From Kluyveromyces lactis (lineage: Eukaryota > Ascomycota > Saccharomycetes > Saccharomycetales > Saccharomycetaceae), in the NCBI RefSeq assembly GCF_000002515.2, contig NC_006042.1:682001-746000 (forward strand): a DNA stretch of 64,000 nt, read 5' to 3'. Shown here in pieces: positions 47,829 to 58,089 of the stretch (positions are counted from its first letter, which is position 1; the number at the start of each line of letters is the position of its first letter). The position numbers and the translations under genes are program-made. The notes under the pieces are model-generated. The model saw only the letters and a program-made list of their open reading frames with translations, had not been told where the DNA came from and ran no database searches.

Positions 47829-49004
47829 TCAGTTATCCTCGGTTTTCACTTCAGTATTCGATTCCGTAGAGGTAGTTTCCGCACTTCTATCCACATCATC
47901 AATCTCATTCTGCGAGAGTTCAGCTGCTCTCTCTTTTCTAAGGTAATTTATCCATTCCGTGTAATCACCCCTGTTGCTGTTCTTCACCGTATCTTCAAGC
48001 TCCAAACCGACTAGTTTCAGTAATTTTTTGTCAACCCCTGGGCAAATATCGTTCACAAGACATAATTCACACCTTTTGCTCCTTGGCATGCAGAGTACCT
48101 GTCCAAAGCCCACCAATACTGGATTTATTTCATACCACAAAGATCTCGGTAGCCATGACTCTAACTGTTTTCTAGTATGTTCAGGTGTCTTACAGACTTT
48201 AGGATCAACCCACTTCCACATCTTTGCAAGCCTATCAACATGAACATCAACCCCAATACCATCGATCTTGGCCCACGATTTTTGTAAAGCTAAATATCCC
48301 ATTTTCGGTCCTACTCCCGGTAATGACATGAAGCCTTCTATTGTGGTGGGTACATCACCGTCAAATTGATCTCGGAGCATGACAGCAGCCTTTTTAATGT
48401 AGGAAGCTTTCCTTGTGTGGAACCCAACGCTGTAAATTTCTTTGTCTAGAATTTTCTCCTCAATCTTGAGTAACGAGCCCAAGGTGATACCTTCCGGATC
48501 ACCTAACTCCTCCATACAATATTCCATTATATTATGCATAGCCTTGGCATTTACCTCATCTTTGGTCTGTGAAGATAACATCAAAGAAACTAAAAGTTGT
48601 AATCTGTAGTTCTTAGGTTGCATATTTGACTTTGATATTCCAAATACACCGTTTATGGTAATTGGCAGCATTGCACATCCAACATTGTCTACTGGAGTCT
48701 TTATCATCGATCTCATAAACCTTACTTTCGAGTATATCGACACAAAATTCGAAGGCATATTAGGGTTGTCCTCGATCTGAAGCTTTCTATTAAGGGAGAT
48801 GTCATCATTAGTGAATTTTTGCACATATTTAAAGTACTCATCTGTACCCATAGTTTTTATTGCCTCGATTTCGGGATCCGTTTTAATGTCATGGTTACCT
48901 TCCACCTTAACTACCACTTGGTCTTCAGGTTCCTTCTTGAAATATTTCGACACAGTTTCTAATTCCACTTCAACATTAACTCTTGGTCTCTTAGCCCTTG
49001 TCAT
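47829..49004 (-). CDS. NTG1: Endonuclease III-type DNA glycosylase/AP lyase
   Basis: A base-excision repair enzyme removing oxidised pyrimidines and cutting abasic sites in nuclear and mitochondrial DNA. From the ATG at 49002-49004 it has 391 residues (Ntg1 399, Ntg2 380). The helix-hairpin-helix is LPGVGPKMGYLAL with its catalytic lysine, and the GPD loop ends VDVHVDRL with the catalytic aspartate. The 4Fe-4S cluster motif is present as C-x6-C-x2-C-x5-C in CMPRSKRCELCLVNDIC. That cluster is kept in Ntg2 but lost in S. cerevisiae Ntg1, so this single gene resembles the ancestral state. N-terminal KRPRV could be a nuclear signal. It equals YAL015C/YOL043C. Confidence 0.97.
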   Translation of the reverse strand: MTRAKRPRVNVEVELETVSKYFKKEPEDQVVVKVEGNHDIKTDPEIEAIKTMGTDEYFKYVQKFTNDDISLNRKLQIEDNPNMPSNFVSIYSKVRFMRSMIKTPVDNVGCAMLPITINGVFGISKSNMQPKNYRLQLLVSLMLSSQTKDEVNAKAMHNIMEYCMEELGDPEGITLGSLLKIEEKILDKEIYSVGFHTRKASYIKKAAVMLRDQFDGDVPTTIEGFMSLPGVGPKMGYLALQKSWAKIDGIGVDVHVDRLAKMWKWVDPKVCKTPEHTRKQLESWLPRSLWYEINPVLVGFGQVLCMPRSKRCELCLVNDICPGVDKKLLKLVGLELEDTVKNSNRGDYTEWINYLRKERAAELSQNEIDDVDRSAETTSTESNTEVKTEDN

Positions 49005-49316
49005 TATTGCTCCTCTGCTTAGTCCTGATAATAATAGGATCAACGTGAGTTGCTTTGTTCTTTACCCTTATGTGCCATGTCTCATTAATCATCTCATCGC
49101 ATCTCGTTTCTTGAAATCTAAAATCGGGCCAGTATAAGAACCAGAAAAATTACTGAAAAGACGAATCAGTTATATTTTAAGGAAAAGGATACCGGACAAG
49201 TAAGAACTTTGTAAATCGTATTACAGCATGCCAAGGGTTTTATCAGTTTCAAATTGAAAGTCATCATATTTTTAAGTATTATAATCTGGACATTGGGATA
49301 CCTTGGAGAATCTGCA
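49005..49316. other. Divergent intergenic region, NTG1 and NGL1 promoters
   Basis: 312 bases. Contains ATCTCATCGC at 49091-49100, the reverse complement of a PAC motif (GCGATGAGAT). The NGL1 frame is open through the last 63 bases but only from a TTG. No other feature. Confidence 0.5.
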
Positions 49317-50432
49317 ATGTTTGGACGGAAACTTTTACCAGTATTGAAGAAGCTTCCTGGTAAGACAAAAATTAAGACCCCTTCGTCATCAATCCAAGGA
49401 CCATTCAATGACAGATTTACTATGTTGACATACAATATGCTATCCCCGTATTACATGTGGCCACAGGTGTATACATATGTGAAGGATGAATATAAGGATT
49501 GGGATTATCGACATAGGCTGCTGGAACATGAGCTATTTTACAAGTACAAGTCAGATATTATTTGTTTGCAGGAATTGACTACAAACGATTACAATGAGTT
49601 TTGGAAGAAACAAATGATGAATAGAATGAACTACGGGTCCAACTTCACCGCAAAGACACCTCCCAAATATTGGACGAAGCCTTTGGAATGTATGGATGGG
49701 GTAGGAATTTTTTACAATTTGGATAAGTTCGAGTACCTGTTTTCCAGCAGTTTATATCTCAATGATCTTGTTGGAACGTTTGATCAACAGGAGTTACACT
49801 ACTTAACCCATCATAATATTACACTCACAAATGGTGCGGGTGATGTTATTGGCGAAGATAGTTTATATAATGTGGCTAAGGCAAGAAACCAAGTGTGTCT
49901 TTTCGTAATGTTACGGCATAGGGAAAGTAAATCGATAATCGTGGTAATTAATACACACTTATATTGGAAATACGATGAAGTCAAATTAGTACAATGTTTG
50001 ATCATTATGCGGAAACTTCAACGGATAATTAAAGGTCTTTTAATGGGGATTGAAGGAGTTACTTACTCGAATGTCAAGATTTTGTTTAGCGGAGATTTCA
50101 ATTCGTCACGAGATTCTCTTGTCATCAAGTTTTTAAACGGAAAAATAATCAAGCATGGAGACATTAACCTGCAAAATCCAATGAGAGCTTATTTGAGCCA
50201 TTCCATCTACGACGATATCCCTGAAGACGCTTACGTCCACACATGTTATTCAGGCAAACTTAAGGGCATTTTCGACTATATATGGTTCCATCCAGGAGAT
50301 TTTGAAGTGGAAAAAGTACTCAGCGGCCAAGAAGTATCAAAAGAACTAACCCATCTAAATGATTTCGGTCTCCCTAATAAATATCATCCGAGTGATCATA
50401 TTCCTGTTTTAACGGAACTAAGAATACTATGA
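49317..50432 (+). CDS. NGL1: Ngl1-type endonuclease/exonuclease/phosphatase family protein
   Basis: Ngl1 is a member of the Ccr4-like EEP nuclease family, located at mitochondria. The first ATG at 49317 gives 371 residues (363 in S. cerevisiae). Family motifs in order: FTMLTYNMLSPYYMWP, the metal-binding glutamate in DIICLQELT, KARNQVCLFVMLRH, VVINTHLYWKY, the acid box GDFNSSRDS, and PSDHIPVLTELRIL near the C-terminus. It has no leucine-rich repeat, unlike Ccr4. The substrate is not defined. It equals YOL042W, in divergent orientation to NTG1 as in S. cerevisiae chromosome XV (NTG2-NGL1). Confidence 0.95.
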   Translation: MFGRKLLPVLKKLPGKTKIKTPSSSIQGPFNDRFTMLTYNMLSPYYMWPQVYTYVKDEYKDWDYRHRLLEHELFYKYKSDIICLQELTTNDYNEFWKKQMMNRMNYGSNFTAKTPPKYWTKPLECMDGVGIFYNLDKFEYLFSSSLYLNDLVGTFDQQELHYLTHHNITLTNGAGDVIGEDSLYNVAKARNQVCLFVMLRHRESKSIIVVINTHLYWKYDEVKLVQCLIIMRKLQRIIKGLLMGIEGVTYSNVKILFSGDFNSSRDSLVIKFLNGKIIKHGDINLQNPMRAYLSHSIYDDIPEDAYVHTCYSGKLKGIFDYIWFHPGDFEVEKVLSGQEVSKELTHLNDFGLPNKYHPSDHIPVLTELRIL

Positions 50433-50873
50433 TTTTTTTGTCACTAAAACACAGATAGGATCCTTGAAACTGAAAGAGTCAATAAAAAGCGGTGATGATC
50501 ACCAAATAAGGAAAAAATTACAACTAGATCACTGATCCTTAATCCTTATCATGCGGTGACACATTATCCTTTCTCTTTCAAATGCATGCTTTCCTTCTTG
50601 TTCTTCCTCATCCCTCACGCAGTAGATATGCCTTTTTTTCGCGGTTAAAAAAAGTTTTACAGAATGAAAAATTAATGAAAATGTAATCAAGATGAGGTTT
50701 TAATGTCTGTGCAACAAGTTTGGAGAGGAGTGACTAAACACCTAAGCTGTAGCCTGTTGATTCGAGTTATCAAGTTAATATAATACCTAAAAGGTTTTTG
50801 GATACTTTCAGTTTATTTTGCATATAGCGATCCTAAAGAAACTGATTACTAGGTGTTCTACGTAAGGGAAACA
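50433..50873. other. Intergenic region upstream of the Q/N-rich orphan
   Basis: Spacer between two plus-strand genes. A pyrimidine-rich block lies at about 50570-50640. Nothing else recognised. Confidence 0.45.
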
Positions 50874-51497
50874 ATGAATCATATTTTGTTACAAACCTTG
50901 AACAAGGATGTTTCGACACCACAGATACAGCAGCAACAACTCAAGCCTCTGCAACAACAGGCAGGCACTAGTAACCGGGTAGGATCTGGTGTGGCTTTCC
51001 TCATGGGTGACCCAGTGGTCAGAGATGCTAGGATGAGGCTAGACATCAAGAAGTCATTTTGTGATGACCATATGTTCTACCCTGAAAGCAAGTTTGGCTG
51101 GTCAACAGTGGCAAGCAACACCAATGCGAGCGCATACATTCCTGTAGGGGTGCGTTCTTATGGTTTATCAACATACAATCAAAGAGTTTCTCAGCATACG
51201 AACTTGGGCGGCGGTGTAGATATTAGTGACACAAATTCGAACGGATTGGCAGGACCGGTTCCTCACAACACCCGTCATGTGTATACGGGGCAGAACTTCA
51301 ATAGCATGGAACAGCACAAGCAACAACAGCAAGTTAACCCTTATCTGCTGTCCAATAACGTCCAGCAGTCCTTTAACATCAACGATAACCAACAAAGCTA
51401 TTACGGTAGAAGTATGAAAAATGGCAGTAGCAATAGCAGCAACAATTATAATACCAATAGTCTTGGAGGATCGCATACCATCAATAACAAATGGTAA
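50874..51497 (+). CDS. Uncharacterised Q/N/S-rich protein
   Basis: From the ATG at 50874 (the frame opens seven codons earlier at GTG) the product is 207 residues. The first 35 and last 80 residues are low-complexity, rich in Q, N and S. The middle, about residues 37-90, is less biased (VGSGVAFLMGDPVVRDARM, KKSFCDDHMFYPESKFGW) and would be the part to search with. No signal peptide or membrane segment is seen. I do not recognise a family; the make-up suggests a regulatory or RNA-associated disordered protein, which is only a guess. It lies between the NGL1 and SYN8 equivalents and fits neither duplicated S. cerevisiae track. Confidence 0.68.
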   Translation: MNHILLQTLNKDVSTPQIQQQQLKPLQQQAGTSNRVGSGVAFLMGDPVVRDARMRLDIKKSFCDDHMFYPESKFGWSTVASNTNASAYIPVGVRSYGLSTYNQRVSQHTNLGGGVDISDTNSNGLAGPVPHNTRHVYTGQNFNSMEQHKQQQQVNPYLLSNNVQQSFNINDNQQSYYGRSMKNGSSNSSNNYNTNSLGGSHTINNKW

Positions 51498-51752
51498 TAT
51501 TCCGGTTTATTTTCCTTTTATTCAGAATAATATTATTAGCATTCAGATTCTCTACGTTGTTCGTTTCTTATTAATCACTATAAAGTTTTCCACTTAGTTG
51601 CTCGAAATGATATTAATTGTTGTGGAAAAGGGTTTTCATTGTTTCTGGTTATTTGAGCTTCAGTTCTAAGAATAGTATTTAATAGCATGTATCCTATTCA
51701 TTCTAAAACACCATTTTAATTTAATATTTGTTCTCCAATACCATTCCGTATA

Positions 51753-52535
51753 TCAAATTATAACTAAAAGGAATAGTATTATAGAAAGAATCACAATTAG
51801 GAAGCAAGGGCCTTTCTCACGAGCTGTTGCTTCGTAAGCATTAAGTCTTCTCCCAGCCCTTTGTAAATGACTTTCACTTCGATCTACTTGGCGCTCAATA
51901 TCCGTTAAGAGATGTTCATTTTGCTGTTCTACCTCATCGTTAATCTCGATAGATATTCCTTGTGTCCTATTAATAGAACTTGACAGGTTTTCTAGATGGC
52001 TCTCTTGTTCCATCAATTGCTGCTGTTGTTGAATGAAAATATCCTGATTTGAAACTTGTGGAGAAATATTGTATTTTGGAGTTCCTGTCTCTTGATTTCC
52101 AAATAATTCCTTTCTCTTGACCTCCAATAAATCATCTACAACTGTAGATGAAGACTCATCATCTTTATATGGTTTAAACTTCTGTTCGGGTTCTTTATGC
52201 TCTTCAACTAATCCGTCTTTAAACCGTACCTTCTTTGTTTCTCTCAGATTAGGCTTTCTTTTGAATCTATAGAGTTCCTTGTCAATGACTGTTTCTGGCA
52301 AGCCTTCAATGATATCATTATAAGTTTTAATCTGATGATTAAATCTATCATCTTCAGAAAAGGGTACATCATCTTCATAATCTTTGAGCAAATCAAGTGT
52401 ATGGTTTATATGTTTCTTAAGTTTTATGTTATCATTTTTAGATGGTTGCATGTGAAGGACATCCATTAACCTGTCTCTCTCATCCACAATCTCTATTAAT
52501 TTATCGATTTCATATTCGACCTTCAAACCATTCAT
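51753..52535 (-). CDS. SYN8: Endosomal Qc-SNARE Syn8
   Basis: Syn8 is an endosomal SNARE related to syntaxin 8. The 260-residue product (255 in S. cerevisiae) has an N-terminal helical region, a polar linker, a SNARE motif at about residues 172-232 (QQQLMEQESHLENLSSSIN onward) with a central glutamine in the expected register, and a C-terminal membrane anchor (FLIVILSIILFLLVII) that ends the protein. It equals YAL014C and points away from the Q/N-rich orphan upstream by convergent layout. Confidence 0.92.
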   Translation of the reverse strand: MNGLKVEYEIDKLIEIVDERDRLMDVLHMQPSKNDNIKLKKHINHTLDLLKDYEDDVPFSEDDRFNHQIKTYNDIIEGLPETVIDKELYRFKRKPNLRETKKVRFKDGLVEEHKEPEQKFKPYKDDESSSTVVDDLLEVKRKELFGNQETGTPKYNISPQVSNQDIFIQQQQQLMEQESHLENLSSSINRTQGISIEINDEVEQQNEHLLTDIERQVDRSESHLQRAGRRLNAYEATAREKGPCFLIVILSIILFLLVII

Positions 52536-52888
52536 TTTTTTATATCTATCGTCCCTCTTTCTCTGTAGATAATACGCCTAACATTAAGCTTCGCATAGGT
52601 GTTGGCTGCGTTAGGTTACGAAATGCCACTTATTTTTAACACGAGCTGTCTCTTATGCCAACGAATCACATTTAAGGTTCTCCGGTATATAGCATAAAAT
52701 ATCGAATAGTCAAAGAATTAATAGGACAAAAGAGATTACCCGGAACAATAATTGACAGTAATTCCCCAGTTGAAGCACCAAGACCAATTGCAAGCCAAAT
52801 CGGAGATACAACAAGTGTCTGTCTTATTGAAAAGTTGGATTATTTATCCATATGTACACTATACTATAATTGTTAAGGTTGTGCTCCA
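52536..52888. other. Intergenic region, SYN8 promoter
   Basis: Spacer between two minus-strand genes (NOP12 ends, SYN8 begins). AT-rich; a 65-codon frame extends into it on the plus strand but is a shadow. No RNA gene seen. Confidence 0.5.
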
Positions 52889-54277
52889 TTATTGAGCATT
52901 TTGTTTCTTAAAAGCTATCGAACGCTTAGTAACTCTTCCTGTCTTTGATCTGTTCTTTGTTCTTTTTAGTACAGGGGTGGTTTCTCCCTTTGAAGCTCTT
53001 AAACCCTCAATTGTCAACTCTTCACCTAGCTTAGCCCTATCAGCCTTACCTAACACCTTCTTAGCTCTTCCCAGTTTTGTCCTTTGTTGGTCGTTTAATT
53101 TATTATTTTGTAGGGAAGATTGGTTTCCTTGGGCCTTTCTCATATTCTTGCATCTAGAAATTCTTAGCTTTCTGGCCTTCTTACCTTCATGGATCTTCTT
53201 TTCATGTAGTAGTAACGCTTTACTCACTGATTGGAAGTCCTTAAATTGAACGTATGCGAAACCTTTACCCATGTTCGTCTTTGAATCACGAATAATACGA
53301 ACATATTCAATGTCACCACAAGGTTCAAAGTGCTTCCAGAGACTTTCTTCCACTTCTTCAAAATCCAAATTACCCACGAAGACTGATCTTCTCTTATCAT
53401 GTGGGGAGGGGTGTGTAACCGAATCCACTCTCAAATGATGGTCGTTGAACACTTTACCGTTCAGATATTGGCACATAATCTTGACCGGATTGGAGCTCCC
53501 ATATACGGCATATGCGTTGATCGAATCTCTAGATTTGTGAAGCTTTTGATGAACAAATGCAACTTTTCTTGGCAATGCTTCTTCGAATGCAATGGATCTG
53601 AATCTGATACTTTCCACATTAAACTTAACATCTTTTGTCTTACTTTCTTCTTCTTCTTCGTCTTCTTCTCCGTCATCGTGGTCATCATTCTCGCTACGGG
53701 GATCCTTGGAGAGAAGTTTCTTAAATTCTTTGTAAACTTTCTTTGATGTGATAACCTCATTTGGTACATTCCCAATAAAAATTGTTCTCTCAGCCTTGGC
53801 TAGTTCCTTTTCTTTCAAATTGATAACTTTAGCAGATTCAGATTCCGTGCCGGTAATCGAAGACTTATCGACTGCAGTTGCTTCATCTTCATTATCACTA
53901 TCGGAAGAGTCGTCCTTAGGTTCATCCTTAGGTTCATCTTTAGATTTAGAATCACCTAATACCTTAGAATAATATTGAACTTCCAAATTATCATTCTCTT
54001 CATCATTCTTCTTGGTCTTCTTCTTTTTCTTCTTCGGCTGTTCTTCCTGTTCTTCCTGTTCTTTCTCTACTCCTTCGGAGACAGTAGAAGCACTTTCCTG
54101 GACATTCTCTTCTTCTTGTTCATCCTTATCCTGTTCAGGCTCAGTTAGCACAGTCCTAGCTTTCGACTTTACTTTACGCTCATCGACATGATTAGGTTTG
54201 GAGAATAACGCTGCAATCGATGATGTACCTGCCGCGTCTGATTTGGAATTTCCAAATAAATTGTTCAATGCGGACAT
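52889..54277 (-). CDS. NOP12: Nucleolar RNA-binding protein Nop12
   Basis: Nop12 is a nucleolar protein with RNA recognition motifs, needed for 25S rRNA maturation and 60S assembly. I start at 54275-54277, [12 protein letters not shown], because S. cerevisiae Nop12 begins with a like sequence; this gives 462 residues (459 there). The frame stays open for 62 more codons upstream from another ATG, but that part has no counterpart and contains a PAC promoter motif. Features are an acidic and lysine-rich region, a first RRM ([19 protein letters not shown] onward) and a second RRM ([30 protein letters not shown]). The basic tail ends [16 protein letters not shown]. It equals YOL041C. Confidence 0.96.
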   Translation of the reverse strand: MSALNNLFGNSKSDAAGTSSIAALFSKPNHVDERKVKSKARTVLTEPEQDKDEQEEENVQESASTVSEGVEKEQEEQEEQPKKKKKKTKKNDEENDNLEVQYYSKVLGDSKSKDEPKDEPKDDSSDSDNEDEATAVDKSSITGTESESAKVINLKEKELAKAERTIFIGNVPNEVITSKKVYKEFKKLLSKDPRSENDDHDDGEEDEEEEESKTKDVKFNVESIRFRSIAFEEALPRKVAFVHQKLHKSRDSINAYAVYGSSNPVKIMCQYLNGKVFNDHHLRVDSVTHPSPHDKRRSVFVGNLDFEEVEESLWKHFEPCGDIEYVRIIRDSKTNMGKGFAYVQFKDFQSVSKALLLHEKKIHEGKKARKLRISRCKNMRKAQGNQSSLQNNKLNDQQRTKLGRAKKVLGKADRAKLGEELTIEGLRASKGETTPVLKRTKNRSKTGRVTKRSIAFKKQNAQ

Positions 54278-55053
54278 CCCGTAATATAATTTTGGTTTGT
54301 TATGTTTGAAAGACCCTGGTTCACCAACACAAACGTTATTCCTCTGCACTAAACCTGCTGGTGGCTGTCCAAGTCTCTTCGATGCGATGAGCTTTATCCA
54401 TTTGTCTGTTGAATTATCGAAAGTGAAAAACCTGCACTTCCTAGAAAAGCCAGCAGAAATCATGAATTTACCACCAAAAAGAAATGCGGAAGAAAAGCGT
54501 ACGCTCTATGGACAAATCGAATGTATCGTAGTCACGTGATTAACACCGTGGAATGTACTATATGGCCGGGTAACATCATGTTCCTTTTCCTTAAAAAACG
54601 TACAAACTGTAAATAGTGCTGAAATGCCGAAATATAAGTTAAGAATAAAAATACAGTCTGATTTTAGCATGAACATATAGTTATGGCCAGTCAGCAATCA
54701 ATACATAGATCTCATCCAAACGTGATTTAAAATATTGTGTACTACTAAGAATAGAGAGAGATAACTGTTTTGCTAGTAAAAATAAGAATTACGCGAAGTA
54801 AGGTATATTTGCAGCCCTTTGTTTTAGTGTGTCAGGTATCAACTTTCAATCTATTCAAGCAGCAATTCTTAACTTATACTGCGCATATTAAACGGTTTGC
54901 TGGTTAAATTTTGTGTGTTTCTGCATTGGAGTATAAGCTAAGTGTTTTTTCTTTGCCATCAGCCGATTGGAGTAATACAAAGGTTGTATTGGTTATATGC
55001 GTTGGGATTTCTTTCTTTTTGAATTCAAACGGTACTATCTTTGAATCATTCAA
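54278..55053. other. Divergent intergenic region, NOP12 and DEP1 promoters
   Basis: Contains a PAC element for NOP12 (54384-54393) and an ATCACGTGA-type E-box at about 54532-54540. The DEP1-proximal half is AT-rich. A minus-strand frame continuing NOP12 upstream is judged non-coding. Confidence 0.55.
54384..54393 (+). promoter_or_regulatory. PAC element of NOP12
   Basis: GCGATGAGCT matches the PAC consensus GCGATGAGMT bound by Dot6/Tod6, common to yeast ribosome-biogenesis genes. It lies 107 bases before the NOP12 ATG chosen here, a normal distance, and inside the upstream open frame, which supports the shorter protein. Confidence 0.75.
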
Positions 55054-56874
55054 ATGGAGCCAGAGAGAAACAAAAATAACAGTGTAGAGGCTGCGAGTGA
55101 GATTGACGATCATAATACCAGATCTGCCCCCACTACGAAACTTACCAAAGAAGTTTTAGAGAAGATTGCTTCGGATTCTGATTCTGTTAATTTTAACGCA
55201 AATAGTTATTCAAGGAAATCGAAATCAGGGAGTCCCTCAAAGGTTGGTACATTAGAATACGACGATAACAGTACCAGTGGATTATCTAAGGTCACTTCTC
55301 CAGAACATCCAAACTCAGTCTCTCTATCGGACATATACATCTCATCAGACGCTGAGACCGAAAAGATGGATTTAGAAGAGGACGAATCACGTGTCAAACT
55401 ATCGGAAATGGCATCCAATTCGATTGAAAGTAACGGTAATGACAAAAGTAAACAAAATGATGATAATCTTTCGAAGACTGTAAAACAAGAGTACATCAAT
55501 AATGGTGTCGGTAGTTATATTCAAGAATCTGCCCCTAAACTTGCTACTCCTTCAAAAGATGAGGGACCAATCGTTCAGCAAGATAAACCAGCCGAAACAG
55601 AACCTGAACCAGTACCGTATGAAGATGACGCTGTTGCTGATACAGATCATACAACAGAGCCAAATAAACTTGCACTAAGCCAAAACCAGGACGAAGTATC
55701 TGTACCTGCCGAAGGAGGCAGTCAAGAAGAAACAATTGCAAACGATGAACAAGAACAGCATGCTCCGGTAGTAGAGGAGCAGGCGAATGATAACGAGATC
55801 AAATCGCAAGAAGAATCAGAAGTGTCTTTAAAGCATAACCGTGAAGAAGAGCAACAGTCCCTAGAGAACGGCTCGGAGCATGTCAAGTCTGAACAGGTGT
55901 TCAAGAAACCGAAATTACCTACTGAGTCAAAATCAGGTCACTATGAAGACGAGCATGAAACGCATGAAAACGGAGATCATGATGTTGATATCGACGCGGA
56001 TGCAGAAGCTGAGGATGATGGTACTCTAGAAAGTGAGGTTGAGGACAATAATGAGGATGAAGAGGAAGAATTAGAACCCGAAATGGACGCAGTAGAAGAA
56101 GATAATGATGAGAAACAACAGACAGATACACCTGGCGTCGATTCTACCGATAATGGACTATCGCCCATGGAGAAGGAAAGGATAAGACAAGACGCTTTGG
56201 CAGAACTAACAAATATTGAAGTCGAATTTGCTCAATTGCGACAGAGTCTATATGAAAACAAGCTGAGCAAATTACAGAATGAGCTACAGATGTGTCTAGA
56301 TGGATCACATCCTCAACTACAGACTTATTATCAGAAGATTGCTTCGATACGGGACTTTAAGCTAAAGAGAATGTACCAAAGGCAAAAGTATGAGCTGGAG
56401 TGCATAGATACCGAAACTAGGGCGACAAGAACGTTTATTCATCAAGATTTCTACAGAAAGGTCTCAGATTTGAAACATAAGTTATTAGGAAACACAACCC
56501 AGAAGTGGTATGACATCAATAAAGAGAGACGTGAAATGGACGTTGTTGTACCTGAAGTAAATTATCACGTTCCAATAAAAATTTCAAATAAATCTTTGAG
56601 TTGTATAACCGGATACGCAGCTCCTGCCAATCTGAGACGTCCAGGCGACTTGTTATCAGAAGATTTATTATGTGAAAATATCAATTTCAGATATCATAAC
56701 AACCCTGTCGATAAGTTAGAAGTCATTGTAGACAGAATGAGGTTTAATAATGAATTGAGCGACTTAGATGGTATAAGGAAATTCTATGGAGGATTCCCAG
56801 GTGCTCCTGAACTTGGTGGTTTAAAAGATTCTGAAATTCATGAGGATCTTGCAGGAATACAGCATCAACAATAG
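55054..56874 (+). CDS. DEP1: Rpd3L histone deacetylase complex subunit Dep1
   Basis: Dep1 belongs to the Rpd3L deacetylase complex together with Sds3 and Sin3. The 606-residue product (405 in S. cerevisiae) is extended in its N-terminal 370 residues, which are disordered and very acidic (DEEEELEPEMDAVEEDN). The Sds3-like domain follows at about residues 375-560: a coiled coil (RIRQDALAELTNIEVEFAQL), QTYYQKIASIRDFKLKRMYQ and TRTFIHQDFYRKVSDLKHKL, then a conserved C-terminal part with PANLRRPGDLLSED. It equals YAL013W. Confidence comes from the Sds3-like core and synteny with SYN8 and CYS3. Confidence 0.93.
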   Translation: MEPERNKNNSVEAASEIDDHNTRSAPTTKLTKEVLEKIASDSDSVNFNANSYSRKSKSGSPSKVGTLEYDDNSTSGLSKVTSPEHPNSVSLSDIYISSDAETEKMDLEEDESRVKLSEMASNSIESNGNDKSKQNDDNLSKTVKQEYINNGVGSYIQESAPKLATPSKDEGPIVQQDKPAETEPEPVPYEDDAVADTDHTTEPNKLALSQNQDEVSVPAEGGSQEETIANDEQEQHAPVVEEQANDNEIKSQEESEVSLKHNREEEQQSLENGSEHVKSEQVFKKPKLPTESKSGHYEDEHETHENGDHDVDIDADAEAEDDGTLESEVEDNNEDEEEELEPEMDAVEEDNDEKQQTDTPGVDSTDNGLSPMEKERIRQDALAELTNIEVEFAQLRQSLYENKLSKLQNELQMCLDGSHPQLQTYYQKIASIRDFKLKRMYQRQKYELECIDTETRATRTFIHQDFYRKVSDLKHKLLGNTTQKWYDINKERREMDVVVPEVNYHVPIKISNKSLSCITGYAAPANLRRPGDLLSEDLLCENINFRYHNNPVDKLEVIVDRMRFNNELSDLDGIRKFYGGFPGAPELGGLKDSEIHEDLAGIQHQQ

Positions 56875-57660
56875 GTCATATAATTTTTCACTAGGTGCTC
56901 CAAAAACCAGAAAACACGCTCTTATCAATAGTCAATAAAATGTCATCTTGATGAATCATCATTTAATTATCGTTTTGTTATGATGTGTAATCTTTACAAG
57001 TATAATATATGCATGACTGTGTATATGTATAGCACTTTTAACATTTCCACGATATGAAAGTGTATTCGAATTGACATCTGTGAATTCGAGAAACCTTGAT
57101 ATTTTAAAATATACAAAGATGTATGTTATATATGGAATAGAAGATATACTTCCTACTAATTAAACATTTGTTGGACGTTGGTAGAGATAAAAGCGTAAAT
57201 AATAAAAAGATGAGAAAGAAACCCCAAAAATAGTAGTCCTTGTGAAGTGAGGAAAGGTTGTGATGAATTGGTCAGATTCCAATGTGAAGCGAAATATCTT
57301 TATTTTATTAAGACACCAGGATAGAAATAAAACTTATAATAAACCGTATCCAACCCGATGATATTTTTCTATAAGAAACAAAGGGATCGATATCATGATT
57401 TGATGTCCAAATTAAAAGGGCATTTGAGGATGACAACTGGATCAATTTTTAAGTTTTCTGGAATAATTCTGCGTATATCATTGATATAATCGCAGATTTA
57501 AAATTCGGTACCACATGATAATACGAGGGAATCTGGATACTATATCAATGCCCAAAACTTCTTAAGTGTCCGAACTTCAAAAAAAAAACAGAGAAGCGTA
57601 TTTTGTCAAGGGGAAATTTTTTCTTGGAGTTCTTGCAATAGTTCTTATCAATAAAGTAGT
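56875..57660. other. Convergent intergenic region
   Basis: 786 bases between the 3' ends of DEP1 and RPS15, long for convergent yeast genes. Rich in AT with A-runs. A GTGATGA box C-like word at about 57257 has no box D partner. No gene is supported. Confidence 0.45.
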
Positions 57661-58089
57661 TTATCTCAATGGGATGAAACGAGAGGTGGTGGCACCAGCT
57701 CTACCATGTCTAACTGGAGTGTAGGTGATAGAGAATTCACCCAAGTAGTGACCGACCATTTCAGGTCTGATTTCGACTTGGTTGAAGACCTTACCGTTGT
57801 AAACACCAACAACAGAACCAATCATTTCTGGAACGATGATCATGTTTCTCAAGTGAGTTCTGACAACAGCTGGCTTTTCATTTTCTGGAGCAGACAATTT
57901 AGCAGCTCTCAACTTCTTCATCAAACCAGCTGGCTTTTCAGACAAACCACGAGCGAACTTTCTTCTAACTCTGGCTGGGGCCAACTTAACGAAGTCTTCA
58001 GTTGGCATTTCCAACAACTTTTCTAGGTCAACACCCTTGTAAGAGTAGGTCTTGAAGGATCTCTTTCTTGGAGCAGCGGCTTCAGACAT
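57661..58089 (-). CDS. RPS15: 40S ribosomal protein uS19 (Rps15)
   Basis: Rps15 is the small-subunit protein uS19 of the 40S head, also needed for export of pre-40S particles. The 142-residue product has the same length as in S. cerevisiae. It begins [20 protein letters not shown] and includes [40 protein letters not shown] and the uS19 signature in [19 protein letters not shown] with a [19 protein letters not shown]-like tail (here TPVRHGRAG). Codon use is extreme for favoured codons. It has no intron. It diverges from RPP2A over a promoter of about 1 kb. Confidence 0.99.
   Translation of the reverse strand: MSEAAAPRKRSFKTYSYKGVDLEKLLEMPTEDFVKLAPARVRRKFARGLSEKPAGLMKKLRAAKLSAPENEKPAVVRTHLRNMIIVPEMIGSVVGVYNGKVFNQVEIRPEMVGHYLGEFSITYTPVRHGRAGATTSRFIPLR

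Noticed and set aside
54278-54463. N-terminal extension of NOP12 by 62 residues
   Set aside because: No match to the S. cerevisiae protein, which starts at the like of M63, and the segment includes a PAC promoter element.
57255-57500. C/D snoRNA starting at GTGATGA after RPS15
   Set aside because: No CTGA box D at a suitable distance and no terminal stem.
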